64,000 nt of DNA from Candidatus Baltobacteraceae bacterium (GCA_036489885.1 DASXEW010000003.1:806001-870000); one strand, 5' to 3'; positions 25,098 through 33,232 are shown, counted from the first letter of the stretch. Made by a program: numbers and translations. Notes: generated from the letters alone by a model not told the origin.

Positions 25098-26081
25098 CTA
25101 GCTCAGTGGAATGTTCGCGGCCTTGGCGACTTTCGCCCATTTTGCGACGTCGTTTCGTACAAACTCCGCGAAGCTTTGCGGCGAGCCCCCAACCGGAATC
25201 AAGATGGCGTCGCGCAGAGGTCCCTCGAGATCAGGAGCGCGCAGGGCTTTGGTGAAAATTGCGTTGAGCGAATCGACGGCGGCCTTTGGCGTCTTTGCGG
25301 GCGCGACGATTCCGTACCACTGATTCACATCGAAGCCCGGGACGCCCGATTCGGCGACCGTCGGCACATCCGGTAACGATTTGAGCCGCTCCGTGCTTGA
25401 TACCGCGAGCGCTTTGAGCTTGCCGGATTTTACGTAGGGCAGAATGGCGGGAGCCGGTGCCATGACGATCGCGACATCACCACGCAATGCTCCGAGGATC
25501 GCGGCGGCGGTGCCGTTGTACGGTACGTTCATGAGATTGATTCCGGTATCGCTGGCGAGCAGCTCAACGCCGAGACGCAGCGGGCCGCCTTGATCGCTCG
25601 AATAGTTGATTTTTCCGGGCGACGCCTTCGCAAGCGCTTCCAAGTCCCTCAGCGTCTTGGCCGGGAACGAAGGATTGAGCGCGATGATGTTCGGCGTGCG
25701 TGCGAGATACGCGACCGGTGCAAAATCGCTAATAACGTTGAACGGAAGGCTTTTGTAAATGCTTTCGCTGATCGTCCAGTTTGCTGTCGCAAGCAAAACG
25801 GTATATCCGTCCGGATTGGCTCGTGCGACCAATTCCGCGCCGATATTTCCGTTCGCTCCACCGTGATTCTCGATTACGAAGTCCTGACCGGCGATCTGGC
25901 TTACCTTCGGGCCGATGATGCGCGCCATCGCGTCCGCACCGCCGCCGGGCGGGAAGGGAACGATGAGGCGAACAGGGCCGCTCGGAAAGGAATCTGCATA
26001 TGCTGGTGATGCCACGATGAGGGATGCTGCGCCGCCGATAAGACCTAAAGCGGTGCTTCGGTTCAATCGCTTCTCGGACAT
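25098..26081 (-). CDS. tctC: Tripartite tricarboxylate transporter substrate-binding protein (TctC/Bug family)
   Basis: The 327-residue protein has a Sec-type signal peptide (STALGLIGGAASLIVASPAYA, about 8-29) and the Bug signatures PVRLIVPFPPGGGADAMAR and ENHGGANGNIGAE near 36-85. Bug proteins bind carboxylates, amides or similar small solutes in the periplasm and deliver them to TctA/TctB. Here tctA and tctB lie upstream, separated from tctC by the selenoprotein and the 352-residue gene. The ligand is unknown. Confidence 0.92.
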   Translation of the reverse strand: MSEKRLNRSTALGLIGGAASLIVASPAYADSFPSGPVRLIVPFPPGGGADAMARIIGPKVSQIAGQDFVIENHGGANGNIGAELVARANPDGYTVLLATANWTISESIYKSLPFNVISDFAPVAYLARTPNIIALNPSFPAKTLRDLEALAKASPGKINYSSDQGGPLRLGVELLASDTGINLMNVPYNGTAAAILGALRGDVAIVMAPAPAILPYVKSGKLKALAVSSTERLKSLPDVPTVAESGVPGFDVNQWYGIVAPAKTPKAAVDSLNAIFTKALRAPDLEGPLRDAILIPVGGSPQSFAEFVRNDVAKWAKVAKAANIPLS

Positions 26082-26107
26082 ATATTTCTCCGATGTGGGG
26101 GAATCGG

Positions 26108-27166
26108 TTAGTGTGTCTGTGCGATGACCTTTGTAACGGGGACATGGGGAATCTGCTCGTGCGAAAATCCGGGAAGATACACGGTATGAATTCCCGTTCC
26201 ACCTAGGACGCCGAGATAAATATCCTCGGGTGTATCAACCAGCGACACCTTGCCGTCTTTGATCCGTCCCTTCTTTTCCAAGAACGGGATGTCGCTACTA
26301 CGGAAGAACGACGTCGGTAACAGCGTGTACTCGTAGATCATCTCTTTCGCTTTCGTCTTAGAGATGCCGGCGTCAGCCAAGAGCTGCACGCGTTCCGGAT
26401 TGAAGAGCAAGACGGCGGACAAGCTTCCTGCGTAAAGTGCGGTGTTACCCAACGAGACCATTGAGAGCGCAGTGTGCTGCAAGAGACCTTCAGGTGATTG
26501 ATCCCAATCCAGCGGTGCGAGAAGCCCGATGTACGACGTCACGCGAAAGACGGAGATCGTGCTTTGGTCGGCCTTGAACCCGCGCTCGACGTGGAATGGT
26601 TCCCAGGCTGAACTTTCTTCGTCTTCGCCCGTGCAGAACGTGTATTGGAGGGGCGACGCGAAGCACGTGCGAGCGTAGCCTCCCGGTGAAAAGCCGCCGA
26701 TGTTGATCATCACGAGCCGCATGGCCCGTCCGATCGTCGCATTCGAGCGCCATCCCGGTCCAAGCGCCCCGCGTGCGCAGTTGAGATCGATCTCCTTGCG
26801 CACCGGTCCGTTGATCATGAAGAAAGGCGTTTCGGGGCGAAGACCGACTAGCGTTCCGAGCGGAAAAAGCGGATCAGCAATCGCTTCCACGGCCGCAACG
26901 ACCGTCGGAAAATACTCCGGCAAACATCCTGCCATCACCGCGTTTGCTGCGATGCCACGCACCGTGCACGGACCTTTACGCGGCGGCATGATGTAAAAAA
27001 CCTCGTCCGGATCCCGGTCAACGGTCGCCAGGAAGCGTTCGATACGGTCGGCTGTCGGTGGTATTACCGGGAGGCCGTCGGTCCAATGGTTGTCGACGGC
27101 GTATTGAAAGAAATCCTCATACGGATTTTCCGCGGAGCTAACCGGTACGTCGACCGTTTTGGTCAC
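26108..27166 (-). CDS. Unrecognised 352-residue protein translationally coupled to the selenoprotein
   Basis: I do not recognise a family with certainty. The protein has no signal peptide or clear membrane helix. Notable segments are ENPYEDFFQYAVDNHWTDG at the N-terminus, GLPVIPPT, a Cys pair region (GPCTVRGIAANAVMAGCLPE), NGPVRKEIDLNCARGALG, and the Gly-rich NIGGFSPGGYARTCFASPLQ, followed by an acidic CTGEDEESSAWEPFHVERGF. Conserved-looking cysteines near residues 65, 80, 130, 165 and 175 would suit redox partnership with a selenol. It starts with GTG whose last two bases are the first two of the selenoprotein TGA stop (GTGA), so the pair is probably made together in fixed ratio. Confidence 0.8.
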   Translation of the reverse strand: MTKTVDVPVSSAENPYEDFFQYAVDNHWTDGLPVIPPTADRIERFLATVDRDPDEVFYIMPPRKGPCTVRGIAANAVMAGCLPEYFPTVVAAVEAIADPLFPLGTLVGLRPETPFFMINGPVRKEIDLNCARGALGPGWRSNATIGRAMRLVMINIGGFSPGGYARTCFASPLQYTFCTGEDEESSAWEPFHVERGFKADQSTISVFRVTSYIGLLAPLDWDQSPEGLLQHTALSMVSLGNTALYAGSLSAVLLFNPERVQLLADAGISKTKAKEMIYEYTLLPTSFFRSSDIPFLEKKGRIKDGKVSLVDTPEDIYLGVLGGTGIHTVYLPGFSHEQIPHVPVTKVIAQTH

Positions 27167-27729
27167 TTTTGCGCCTCGAACGACGCGACCAATTCCGGCA
27201 GAAGCGTATCGATACGCTCGTGGATTCCCGGATCATCGAGGTAGATTACCGGGTTGGCCGTTACGAGCACCGGGATGTGCGGATATCCCAGCGAGGTTAG
27301 TAGTTGGTGGGCTCTTGTCTCAAAGACATCCGTGACGATGACCGTCGCGGGGATGCCCCTCTTTTCGAACTCGACACATGCGTGGCAACTCCACAGCGTG
27401 CATCCGCCTCAATCGGCGACACCGGATGTCATCAAATCTATGCCGTGTGCGAGCTGATCGATCTCCGGACCAATCTTGGCAACACGCTCGGGATGCGTGA
27501 ACTGCCAATCAGGATTATGGAATATCGCTTCCTTCACATCGGTATCCGAGTTGAGACGCTTTGCAAACGCCTCCATAAAGGGCGGTGATATTGCCTTCCA
27601 GTTAGGCAGGCAAATCACGGTTTTTCCCTTGATGCTGGCAGGCCGTTTCGGCGGCATCGCAGCTGGAGTCTGAACGAGATCTTGATAGTCTGCGACGGGA
27701 ACGACGACGCTCAACGTATTCATGGCCAT
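27163..27729 (-). CDS. UGSC-family selenoprotein (Sec107 encoded by in-frame UGA)
   Basis: Read through the UGA at 27411-27409, this is one 188-residue protein; read as a stop, it is truncated to 106 residues and the well-conserved second half has no start. Around the UGA the protein reads SGVAD-Sec-GGCTLWSCHAC, then EKRGIPATVIVTDVF and LGYPHIPVLVTANP. This is the layout of the UGSC selenoprotein family (Sec-Gly-Ser-Cys; here Sec-Gly-Gly-Cys), whose selenol and Cys three residues later form a CxxC-like redox motif. A SECIS hairpin follows the UGA. The start at 27729 is chosen for AAAGG 8 bases upstream; ATG at 27723 is an alternative. The molecular reaction is unknown; Cys homologues are described as redox-type proteins. 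selA, selB, selC and selD are not in the window and must be elsewhere. Confidence 0.93.
27373..27411 (-). promoter_or_regulatory. Bacterial SECIS element (UGA plus hairpin)
   Basis: Counting the U of UGA (27411) as 1: GAUGCACGC (positions 8-16) pairs with GCAUGUGUC (31-39) with one C-A mismatch and two G-U wobbles; U17 is bulged; GUGG (18-21) pairs with CCAC (27-30); the loop is AGUUG with G23 and U24. In E. coli fdhF the SelB-binding determinants are bulged U17 and loop G23-U24, the same positions. The hairpin lies wholly in the coding sequence, as in bacteria. Confidence 0.92.
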
Positions 27730-27815
27730 GTTACTCGCCTTTCGGGCGCGCAAGGTTCCATCAATTTTACATCGCTTTTCGTCCAAAAAGGAATGAGGAA
27801 AATCCTGAGAGAACG

Positions 27816-27835
27816 CCCTGACTGTCGGTTCAGGG
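27816..27835 (-). other. Inverted repeat at the tctA 3' end
   Basis: CCCTGA (27816-27821) and TCAGGG (27830-27835) can form a 6-bp stem with an 8-base loop overlapping the tctA stop, in the 100-base gap before the selenoprotein gene. No U-run follows on the minus strand, so it may set mRNA stability rather than terminate; the genes downstream are probably still co-transcribed. Confidence 0.35.
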
Positions 27836-29341
27836 AAAGATCTGTGATCGACGGCGTTGCGCATCACGAACCGCTACGAAGATTTGCGAGACGATGAGCG
27901 CGGCGCACAAAATCACAAAGCATTCGCTAATCGGATGCTGCAAGAATATTCGAAGATCGCCGTGCGAAAGCAGCAACGCACGGCGTCCGTTCTCTTCGAC
28001 GAGCGGGCCGAGAATATAACCGAGTAAAATCGGCGCTGGCGGAAAATCGAGTGCTAACAAGATTGCGCCGGCGATCCCGAAAAATAGCAACTCGTATACG
28101 TTAAATAACGAATTGTTCGTCGTGTACACGCCGACACACATGAAGAACAACGCGGAAGGGAACATGAAGCGGTAGGGTACCTGAAGCAGCTTCACCCACA
28201 CGCGAATCAACGGTATATTGAGCACCACCAGCAAGATGTTGCCGATCCAAAAGCTCGCTACGAGTCCCCAAAAAATGTCGGCGTGGTCGGTAATGAGCTG
28301 GGGGCCGGGCTGAATACCTTGGATTAGCAGCGCGCCGAGGATAAGCGCCATCACGGCATCGCCTGGAATCCCCAGCGTCATCGTCGGGATGAAGTCCACC
28401 TGCGTCTTCGAGTGTGCCGCAGCTTCCGGTGCGGCTACGCCTTCAATTGCGCCGCTTCCGAAGCGTTCGGGCGTGCGTGAGATACGGCGCTCCACCGAAT
28501 ATGCCACAAAAGTTGTGATATCAGGGCCTGTTCCGGGCATCGCACCGAACATCGTCCCGATCAATGTGCCTCGGAGCATTGGTAAGAATGCTTGTTTTAA
28601 CTCCGCGAGCGACGGCCGGAGATCGCGCAACCGAACCGCGACTCTAGAGGCGGAAACAACCGTTCGATTTATGCCTCTTAGAAAATTACCGATTCCGAAC
28701 AATCCGAGCGCCAGCGCGACGAGGTCGGCGCGGTCGCTGAGATCGATGAAGCCGAAGGTAAATCGCTGCGTTCCGCTATTGATGTCCGTGCCGATCAGAC
28801 CGATGATCATGCCGAGGATCGTCATCGCGATTCCTTTGAGCGGGGATTTGCCTGCCATCGTCCCGCCGGTGAGAAGACCGAACATCATGATCGAAAAGAT
28901 TTCCGCCGGCCCGAACTTGTACGCGAGCTTCACGAGAAGCGGTGATGCAAAAATCATGACCGTGATGCCGGCCGACGCTGCAAAAAATGAAGAGATGACC
29001 GCGATTCCGAGAGCCTTTCCGCCCTTGCCGTTCCTGGTCATCTGATATCCATCGATGCAAGTTACCGCGTGCGCAGCGTGCGATGGAATGTTTAGCAGAA
29101 TTGCTCCGATCGCACCGCCGTATTGGGATCCGTAGAAAATGCCGGCCAGCATCAGTATTGCCGGTACGGCGTGCATCGTGTGGGTGAGCGGCAGCAAGAG
29201 GGACATCGCGGAGAGCGCGCCCATACCGGGCAAAACGCCGATCAAGTTGCCCATCAGGACGCCAAAAAGCGACCAGACTAGATTATGTGGTTCGAGTGCG
29301 ACACTAAACCCGTAGAGCAGATCGGTGAGGGCTTGGTGCAT
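27830..29341 (-). CDS. tctA: Tripartite tricarboxylate transporter large permease TctA
   Basis: The 503-residue protein has about 11-12 membrane segments and the TctA signatures GVLPGMGALSAMSLLLPLT and ILLNIPSHAAHAVTCIDGYQM near the N-terminus, and PGTGPDITTF plus TMTLGIPGDAVMALILGAL in the middle. It is the main channel of the TTT secondary transporter, driven by the proton or sodium gradient. tctB is 6 bases upstream; tctC is three genes downstream. The set is complete, so a functional importer is expected. Confidence 0.93.
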   Translation of the reverse strand: MHQALTDLLYGFSVALEPHNLVWSLFGVLMGNLIGVLPGMGALSAMSLLLPLTHTMHAVPAILMLAGIFYGSQYGGAIGAILLNIPSHAAHAVTCIDGYQMTRNGKGGKALGIAVISSFFAASAGITVMIFASPLLVKLAYKFGPAEIFSIMMFGLLTGGTMAGKSPLKGIAMTILGMIIGLIGTDINSGTQRFTFGFIDLSDRADLVALALGLFGIGNFLRGINRTVVSASRVAVRLRDLRPSLAELKQAFLPMLRGTLIGTMFGAMPGTGPDITTFVAYSVERRISRTPERFGSGAIEGVAAPEAAAHSKTQVDFIPTMTLGIPGDAVMALILGALLIQGIQPGPQLITDHADIFWGLVASFWIGNILLVVLNIPLIRVWVKLLQVPYRFMFPSALFFMCVGVYTTNNSLFNVYELLFFGIAGAILLALDFPPAPILLGYILGPLVEENGRRALLLSHGDLRIFLQHPISECFVILCAALIVSQIFVAVRDAQRRRSQIFP

Positions 29342-29347
29342 TGTCGC

Positions 29348-29809
29348 CTACTGCCAACTGAAAAGCGGGAACTCGACCTTCAATGCAACGGCGAAGAGAA
29401 GTATGCAAACGACGACGATCGCCAGCGCGAGGAGGAGTGCATCCTTGAGCGTGTTCTGACGATCGCCGAGTGCGGAAATCAGGACGACCGAAAAGCTGCC
29501 GCCCGCAAGTCCAAGATGCTTTCCGACGATCGCGAAGGCGAGGACGCCGCCGATAATTGCGATCCAGCCGCGCCATTCCGGGCGTTCCATCGTTCCGGGT
29601 GACGTACGCGTACGCAGCCCATTGATCGCAATTGCGGCACCGACGAGCGCAAGCGCGACTCCAAGAGTCACGGGAAAGAAGCCGGGCCCCATGATCTCGA
29701 GCGTTCCGACTTGATACGAAGTGCCTTGATAAGCAGCCCCGGTGCCGATCAAAAACATAAGCGCGCCGCCGATGATATCAGTCGTGCCCCTTGTTCTCAA
29801 GGCTTGCAT
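29348..29809 (-). CDS. tctB: Tripartite tricarboxylate transporter small permease TctB
   Basis: A 153-residue membrane protein with four hydrophobic segments (about 12-28, 38-60, 78-98, 118-145) and the TctB-like PGFFPVTLGVALALVG. It is the small membrane subunit of the TTT importer. ATG at 29809 is preferred over a frame extension to 29896 because it begins just before the first membrane helix and the extension would overlap the divergent hydantoinase start region. The ribosome-binding site is weak. The start regions of tctB and the hydantoinase gene are only 47 bases apart. Confidence 0.85.
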   Translation of the reverse strand: MQALRTRGTTDIIGGALMFLIGTGAAYQGTSYQVGTLEIMGPGFFPVTLGVALALVGAAIAINGLRTRTSPGTMERPEWRGWIAIIGGVLAFAIVGKHLGLAGGSFSVVLISALGDRQNTLKDALLLALAIVVVCILLFAVALKVEFPLFSWQ

Positions 29810-29856
29810 CCAAGTATGATTCAGGCTGCGCTGAGCCTCTCCTCGGGAGAAATGTT

Positions 29857-31287
29857 GTGCTTGACCTGATCGTACGCAGCGATACAGTCGTGACACCAGG
29901 CGGAGTCGGTGACTACGAAGTCGCCATACACCAGGAAAAAATTGTTGCAGTTGGCGCGCGTGGCACGTTTAGAAATGATCAAGCGCATGCCGTGATCGAG
30001 GCAACCGGCAAAATCGTCATCCCCGGTGGAATCGATCCGCACATCCACTGCAAGTGGGGCACACCGGTAGGGACGGTCAGCGCGGGATCAGAGGTCGTCA
30101 GCCGAGCGGCACTTTACGGTGGTACCACAACGATTATTGATTTCGCCGTTTGGGATGAGGGGCTAACGCTACAGGACGCGATCGAACGAAGAGAGGGTGA
30201 CTTTCGCGGGCAGTGCCATTGCGACTATGCCTTTCACGTCACGCTTCACGGTGCCGTTCCCGAGAACGTCATCGCACAAATTCCGGAAACAATTAGCGCG
30301 GGATATCCTACTATAAAGATCTACACGACGGACGTCCGGCCGGCGCGTAAGAACTGGAAGCTGCACTTCGGTGACATCTGGGAAGTGCTTCAGCAGCTCG
30401 CCGGCAATGGTGGCCTCGCGTGCATCCATTCCGAAGACGACGATCTCGTCATGCATATGTACAAGAAGCTCTTTGCGCAAGGGCGCGGCCATTTCTCCAA
30501 TATGGCTGAAGTGCACAGCGCGCTCTCCGAAGATTTGTCCTTCCGGCGCGTGATACGGCTTGCCGAAAATGTGGAAGGCGCCGCGCTCTATCTCATGCAC
30601 GTCAGCGCAGCCGCGGGCGTGAATGCGATCGAGGAATCGCGGGCTAAAGGGTTTCCAATATATGGGGAGACGCTCCACCAATTCGCCCTATTCACGAGTG
30701 AGGATTACAAGCGTCCGAACGGACAGATCTATCACACGTATCCGTCTCTTAAGACAGGTGCGGATCAAGTAGCGCTCTGGGACGCGATAACGAGGTCGGG
30801 AGCGCTTAGTACGATGTCGACCGACGGCGTGTGCACGCCCTATTCGGTGAAGATTGCGCGCGAACAAATTGACGACACGACCGGAGGTAATGTCGGTGTC
30901 GAACCGCGCGTAAGCGTCGTCTACACCGAGATGGTTACGAAACGAAAATGTACGCTTGAGCATTTCGTCGACGTGATCGCAGCGAATGCAGCGCGCATAA
31001 TGGGGCTTTATCCTCGCAAGGGGGCTATCACGGCCGGGAGCGACGCGGATATAACGATTCTAGATCCGCGTTCCTCGCGAAAGATTCAGAAAGAGAACCT
31101 CCACGAATCGGACTACACACCGTGGGAAGGTTACGAAACAGCGGTCTGGCCTTCAACGACGATCCTGCGTGGAAAAAGAGTCGTCGAAGACGCTGTGTTC
31201 TTGGGTACGCCGGGCGGCGGCCAGAACGTGCCGCGTAAGATTGCGTCCGATATTCTATCCGGAGCCGCCTTGAGCCGTAAAACCTAG
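29857..31287 (+). CDS. Hydantoinase/dihydropyrimidinase-family cyclic amidohydrolase
   Basis: A 476-residue TIM-barrel amidohydrolase with the complete binuclear metal set: His62 and His64 (DPHIHCKWG), carbamylated Lys154 (PTIKIYTTD), His191 (ACIHSEDD), His248 (LMHVSA) and Asp323 (STDGV). Such enzymes open five- or six-membered cyclic ureides or imides (hydantoins, dihydropyrimidines). GTG at 29857 is preferred: GGGAG lies about 7 bases before it and the protein then starts at the normal point. Transcribed divergently from the TTT/selenoprotein operon, whose amidase could act on its product. Its end overlaps the next minus-strand gene by 4 bases. Confidence 0.9.
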   Translation: MLDLIVRSDTVVTPGGVGDYEVAIHQEKIVAVGARGTFRNDQAHAVIEATGKIVIPGGIDPHIHCKWGTPVGTVSAGSEVVSRAALYGGTTTIIDFAVWDEGLTLQDAIERREGDFRGQCHCDYAFHVTLHGAVPENVIAQIPETISAGYPTIKIYTTDVRPARKNWKLHFGDIWEVLQQLAGNGGLACIHSEDDDLVMHMYKKLFAQGRGHFSNMAEVHSALSEDLSFRRVIRLAENVEGAALYLMHVSAAAGVNAIEESRAKGFPIYGETLHQFALFTSEDYKRPNGQIYHTYPSLKTGADQVALWDAITRSGALSTMSTDGVCTPYSVKIAREQIDDTTGGNVGVEPRVSVVYTEMVTKRKCTLEHFVDVIAANAARIMGLYPRKGAITAGSDADITILDPRSSRKIQKENLHESDYTPWEGYETAVWPSTTILRGKRVVEDAVFLGTPGGGQNVPRKIASDILSGAALSRKT

Positions 31288-31973
31288 CGGAAGGTTTGTG
31301 AGTTCTCCGGCGGCGGCGCGTTCGGCGGAGGCGGCGGAGCGTTTTGCGGCTGCGGCTCGGCCGGCGGATAGCCGTTGCCGCGTTCTTGTTCTTGCGGACG
31401 CGCCGGGACGAGACGCACGTTCACGCTCGAGTTGGCCGGGATACTGACGTCTTCGCGATTGTTTTTCGCAATGAGAAAGCCGCCCGCAGCGCCAAGAAAT
31501 CCGCCGGCGTTCGTGCCGATCCACTTACCGAGAATGTTTCCGACGATCATGCCGCCGAGCGCGCCAAGGGCTTCCTTCGCGCCGTTGTTCGTCGTTTTGA
31601 CGTTCACGCGCGTCACCTCGCCGGCGATCGGATAGATCGCACCGTTCGAGAGCTGCAACGTATCAAAAGAAAGATAGACCTGTCCGCTCTGTCCTTGACC
31701 CGCGTGCTGCGCGGCAGCAACGCGTCCGAACATGCGAGCGCCCGTTATCGAGCCGTCGACTGAGTCCACGTTGACGAGCACGACTTGATCGCCGACGTGT
31801 GCGGTTTTCGAGCTAATGCTTTGCAGCATCGTTCCATTGAACTGCGACCCGGGTTCGGGCGCATACATCGGCGCACGTTGGGGCGCCATACCGTCGGGCG
31901 GCGCTACCTGCGCGAGCGCTATCGTCGGCAGACAAATGAACGCCGCCAGGGCGGCCAACAAGCGAACAGCCAT
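31284..31973 (-). CDS. Secreted glycine-zipper protein, unknown function
   Basis: The 229-residue protein has a signal peptide (LLAALAAFICLPTIALAQ, residues 4-21), an extracytoplasmic beta-rich middle (about 45-130), a glycine-zipper segment (GGMIVGNILGKWIGTNAGG, about 139-158) that could insert in a membrane, and a low-complexity C-terminal tail rich in Pro, Asn and Gln (PPPPPNAPPPE). Glycine-zipper proteins are usual envelope components in diderms. No catalytic motif is seen. It converges with the hydantoinase gene, the two stops overlapping by 4 bases. Confidence 0.75.
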   Translation of the reverse strand: MAVRLLAALAAFICLPTIALAQVAPPDGMAPQRAPMYAPEPGSQFNGTMLQSISSKTAHVGDQVVLVNVDSVDGSITGARMFGRVAAAQHAGQGQSGQVYLSFDTLQLSNGAIYPIAGEVTRVNVKTTNNGAKEALGALGGMIVGNILGKWIGTNAGGFLGAAGGFLIAKNNREDVSIPANSSVNVRLVPARPQEQERGNGYPPAEPQPQNAPPPPPNAPPPENSQTFR

Positions 31974-32036
31974 ACTAAGTTCCTAACAGAGATTTCTGGG
32001 GCTGGGCTTGTTCCGTACCCGAAATTTAACCGCGGC

Positions 32037-32759
32037 TCAACCGAAGTCGTCGTAGCCGGTTGCTTCGAAGCTCTCGGCAGCCAGGCGCCAGCCGTATGCC
32101 AGCAGCGGCAAGCAGCGCTCGACGAATCGAACGGAGCGCTCAACGAGTGCGCGCGAGCTGAGCATCTTGACCGGCAGGTCGTCGTGGATAAGAAAGTTCC
32201 GCAAGCGAAAATATGGTCCGAGCGGCGTATCGTTCAGATGTGTGAAGCCGCGCGGCATGCGTTGCAACGAATCGTCTTCGTCGTCGGGATGAATGAGCTC
32301 CAGCTTCGTGCGTTTCAGCGCGCGAATCACCTTGGTGAAGTCTTTCGGATCCTCGGACATCGCTATGCGCCAACGCTGCAACAGTTTGGGATGCATGTCG
32401 TAGAAAGCGAGTGAGAGGAACGGTTCCTTCGGCGTGACGTGGATGTAAAGTCCGCCCGGCGTATGTCGTCCGCCGTCGGGTGAAAGATACGCGGCAAAGT
32501 GCGTCTTGTACGGAAGCTTGTTCTTACTGAATCGCACGTCGCGATAGATTCGGAAAATCGAGCGGCGCAAATCACCGTATACCGGGATGCGCTTACGCTC
32601 GAAGCGATTGGAGAGCTCGTTGACGAGCCTCTGCATCGGGAGTAGCAAATCTTCTTCGTAGATGTGCTTGCGGGCCAAAAACCACGCGCGATCGTTGTTT
32701 TTGGCTAAATCGCGTAGAAAACGGAGCCCCCGTGGGGGGAAGCCTTCAAATCTCTCCAT
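32037..32759 (-). CDS. DUF2461 family protein
   Basis: A 240-residue soluble protein whose N-terminus (FEGFPPRGLRFLRDLAKNNDRAWFLARKHIYEE) and middle (KLPYKTHFAAYLSPDGG, GGLYIHVTP) match the DUF2461/TIGR02453 family. The biochemical role of the family is unknown. It is transcribed divergently from a secreted-protein gene only 17 bases away. Confidence 0.87.
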   Translation of the reverse strand: MERFEGFPPRGLRFLRDLAKNNDRAWFLARKHIYEEDLLLPMQRLVNELSNRFERKRIPVYGDLRRSIFRIYRDVRFSKNKLPYKTHFAAYLSPDGGRHTPGGLYIHVTPKEPFLSLAFYDMHPKLLQRWRIAMSEDPKDFTKVIRALKRTKLELIHPDDEDDSLQRMPRGFTHLNDTPLGPYFRLRNFLIHDDLPVKMLSSRALVERSVRFVERCLPLLAYGWRLAAESFEATGYDDFG

Positions 32760-32764
32760 GCGGG

Positions 32765-32770
32765 TATAAG
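32765..32770 (+). promoter_or_regulatory. -10 box of a leaderless promoter
   Basis: TATAAG lies 6 bases before the ATG at 32777. There is no Shine-Dalgarno sequence between them, so the mRNA probably begins at the start codon. A -35 box 16-18 bases upstream is poor (GCCTTC region). Confidence 0.45.
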
Positions 32771-32776
32771 CGACCC

Positions 32777-33184
32777 ATGCTTCTTACTGTACTTTTGGGC
32801 ACCTTGCTTCTCGCGCAAAACACGGCATGCAGCGGGGCCGATCCGGCAATCATCTCCGTCCGGATTGCGAGCAGCTCGGTGCAAGCCGGAAACACCATCT
32901 ATCATCTCAGCGGCATCGTCCAGAACGTCGGTAAAGCCAAACAGGCTTCAAACGTACTGCAGTTCGTCGACATCGATCTCGGTGGGACGGGTAAGGTCGA
33001 CAATCGCGGCATCCCGCCGCTCGCACCCGGACAGCAATATACGTTCGGCTACGACTTCAAACGCTCGTCGGACGCGGGCGCCGGCTCATCGCGCTTGCAC
33101 TTCAAGCTCGATTTTCGCCGACCGTCACCGCCGGGCTCGCAAGATTGCAACGCCGGTGACGACGGGTTCACGCTGAGAGTGTAG
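32777..33184 (+). CDS. Small secreted protein, unknown function
   Basis: The 135-residue product has a signal peptide (MLLTVLLGTLLLAQNTACS); the Cys in TACSGAD could be a lipoprotein cleavage site, though the preceding residues do not fit a good lipobox. The mature part (about 115 residues) is beta-rich and resembles an immunoglobulin-like or CARDB-like domain (VRIASSSVQAGNTIYHLSG). Two further Cys sit in DCNAGDD. Likely leaderless (see 32765). It runs tail-to-tail with lhr. Confidence 0.65.
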   Translation: MLLTVLLGTLLLAQNTACSGADPAIISVRIASSSVQAGNTIYHLSGIVQNVGKAKQASNVLQFVDIDLGGTGKVDNRGIPPLAPGQQYTFGYDFKRSSDAGAGSSRLHFKLDFRRPSPPGSQDCNAGDDGFTLRV

Positions 33185-33232
33185 CGAGTTCGAGGGAACA
33201 GGCGGGGCATCGCGCCACCACCGCGTCGCAAT

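Noticed and set aside
27409-27867. Truncated pseudogene ending at the UGA at 27409
   Set aside because: The frame continues for 81 more family-like codons, stops exactly at the next gene start, and a SECIS hairpin in the correct register follows the UGA; readthrough as Sec explains it better than decay.
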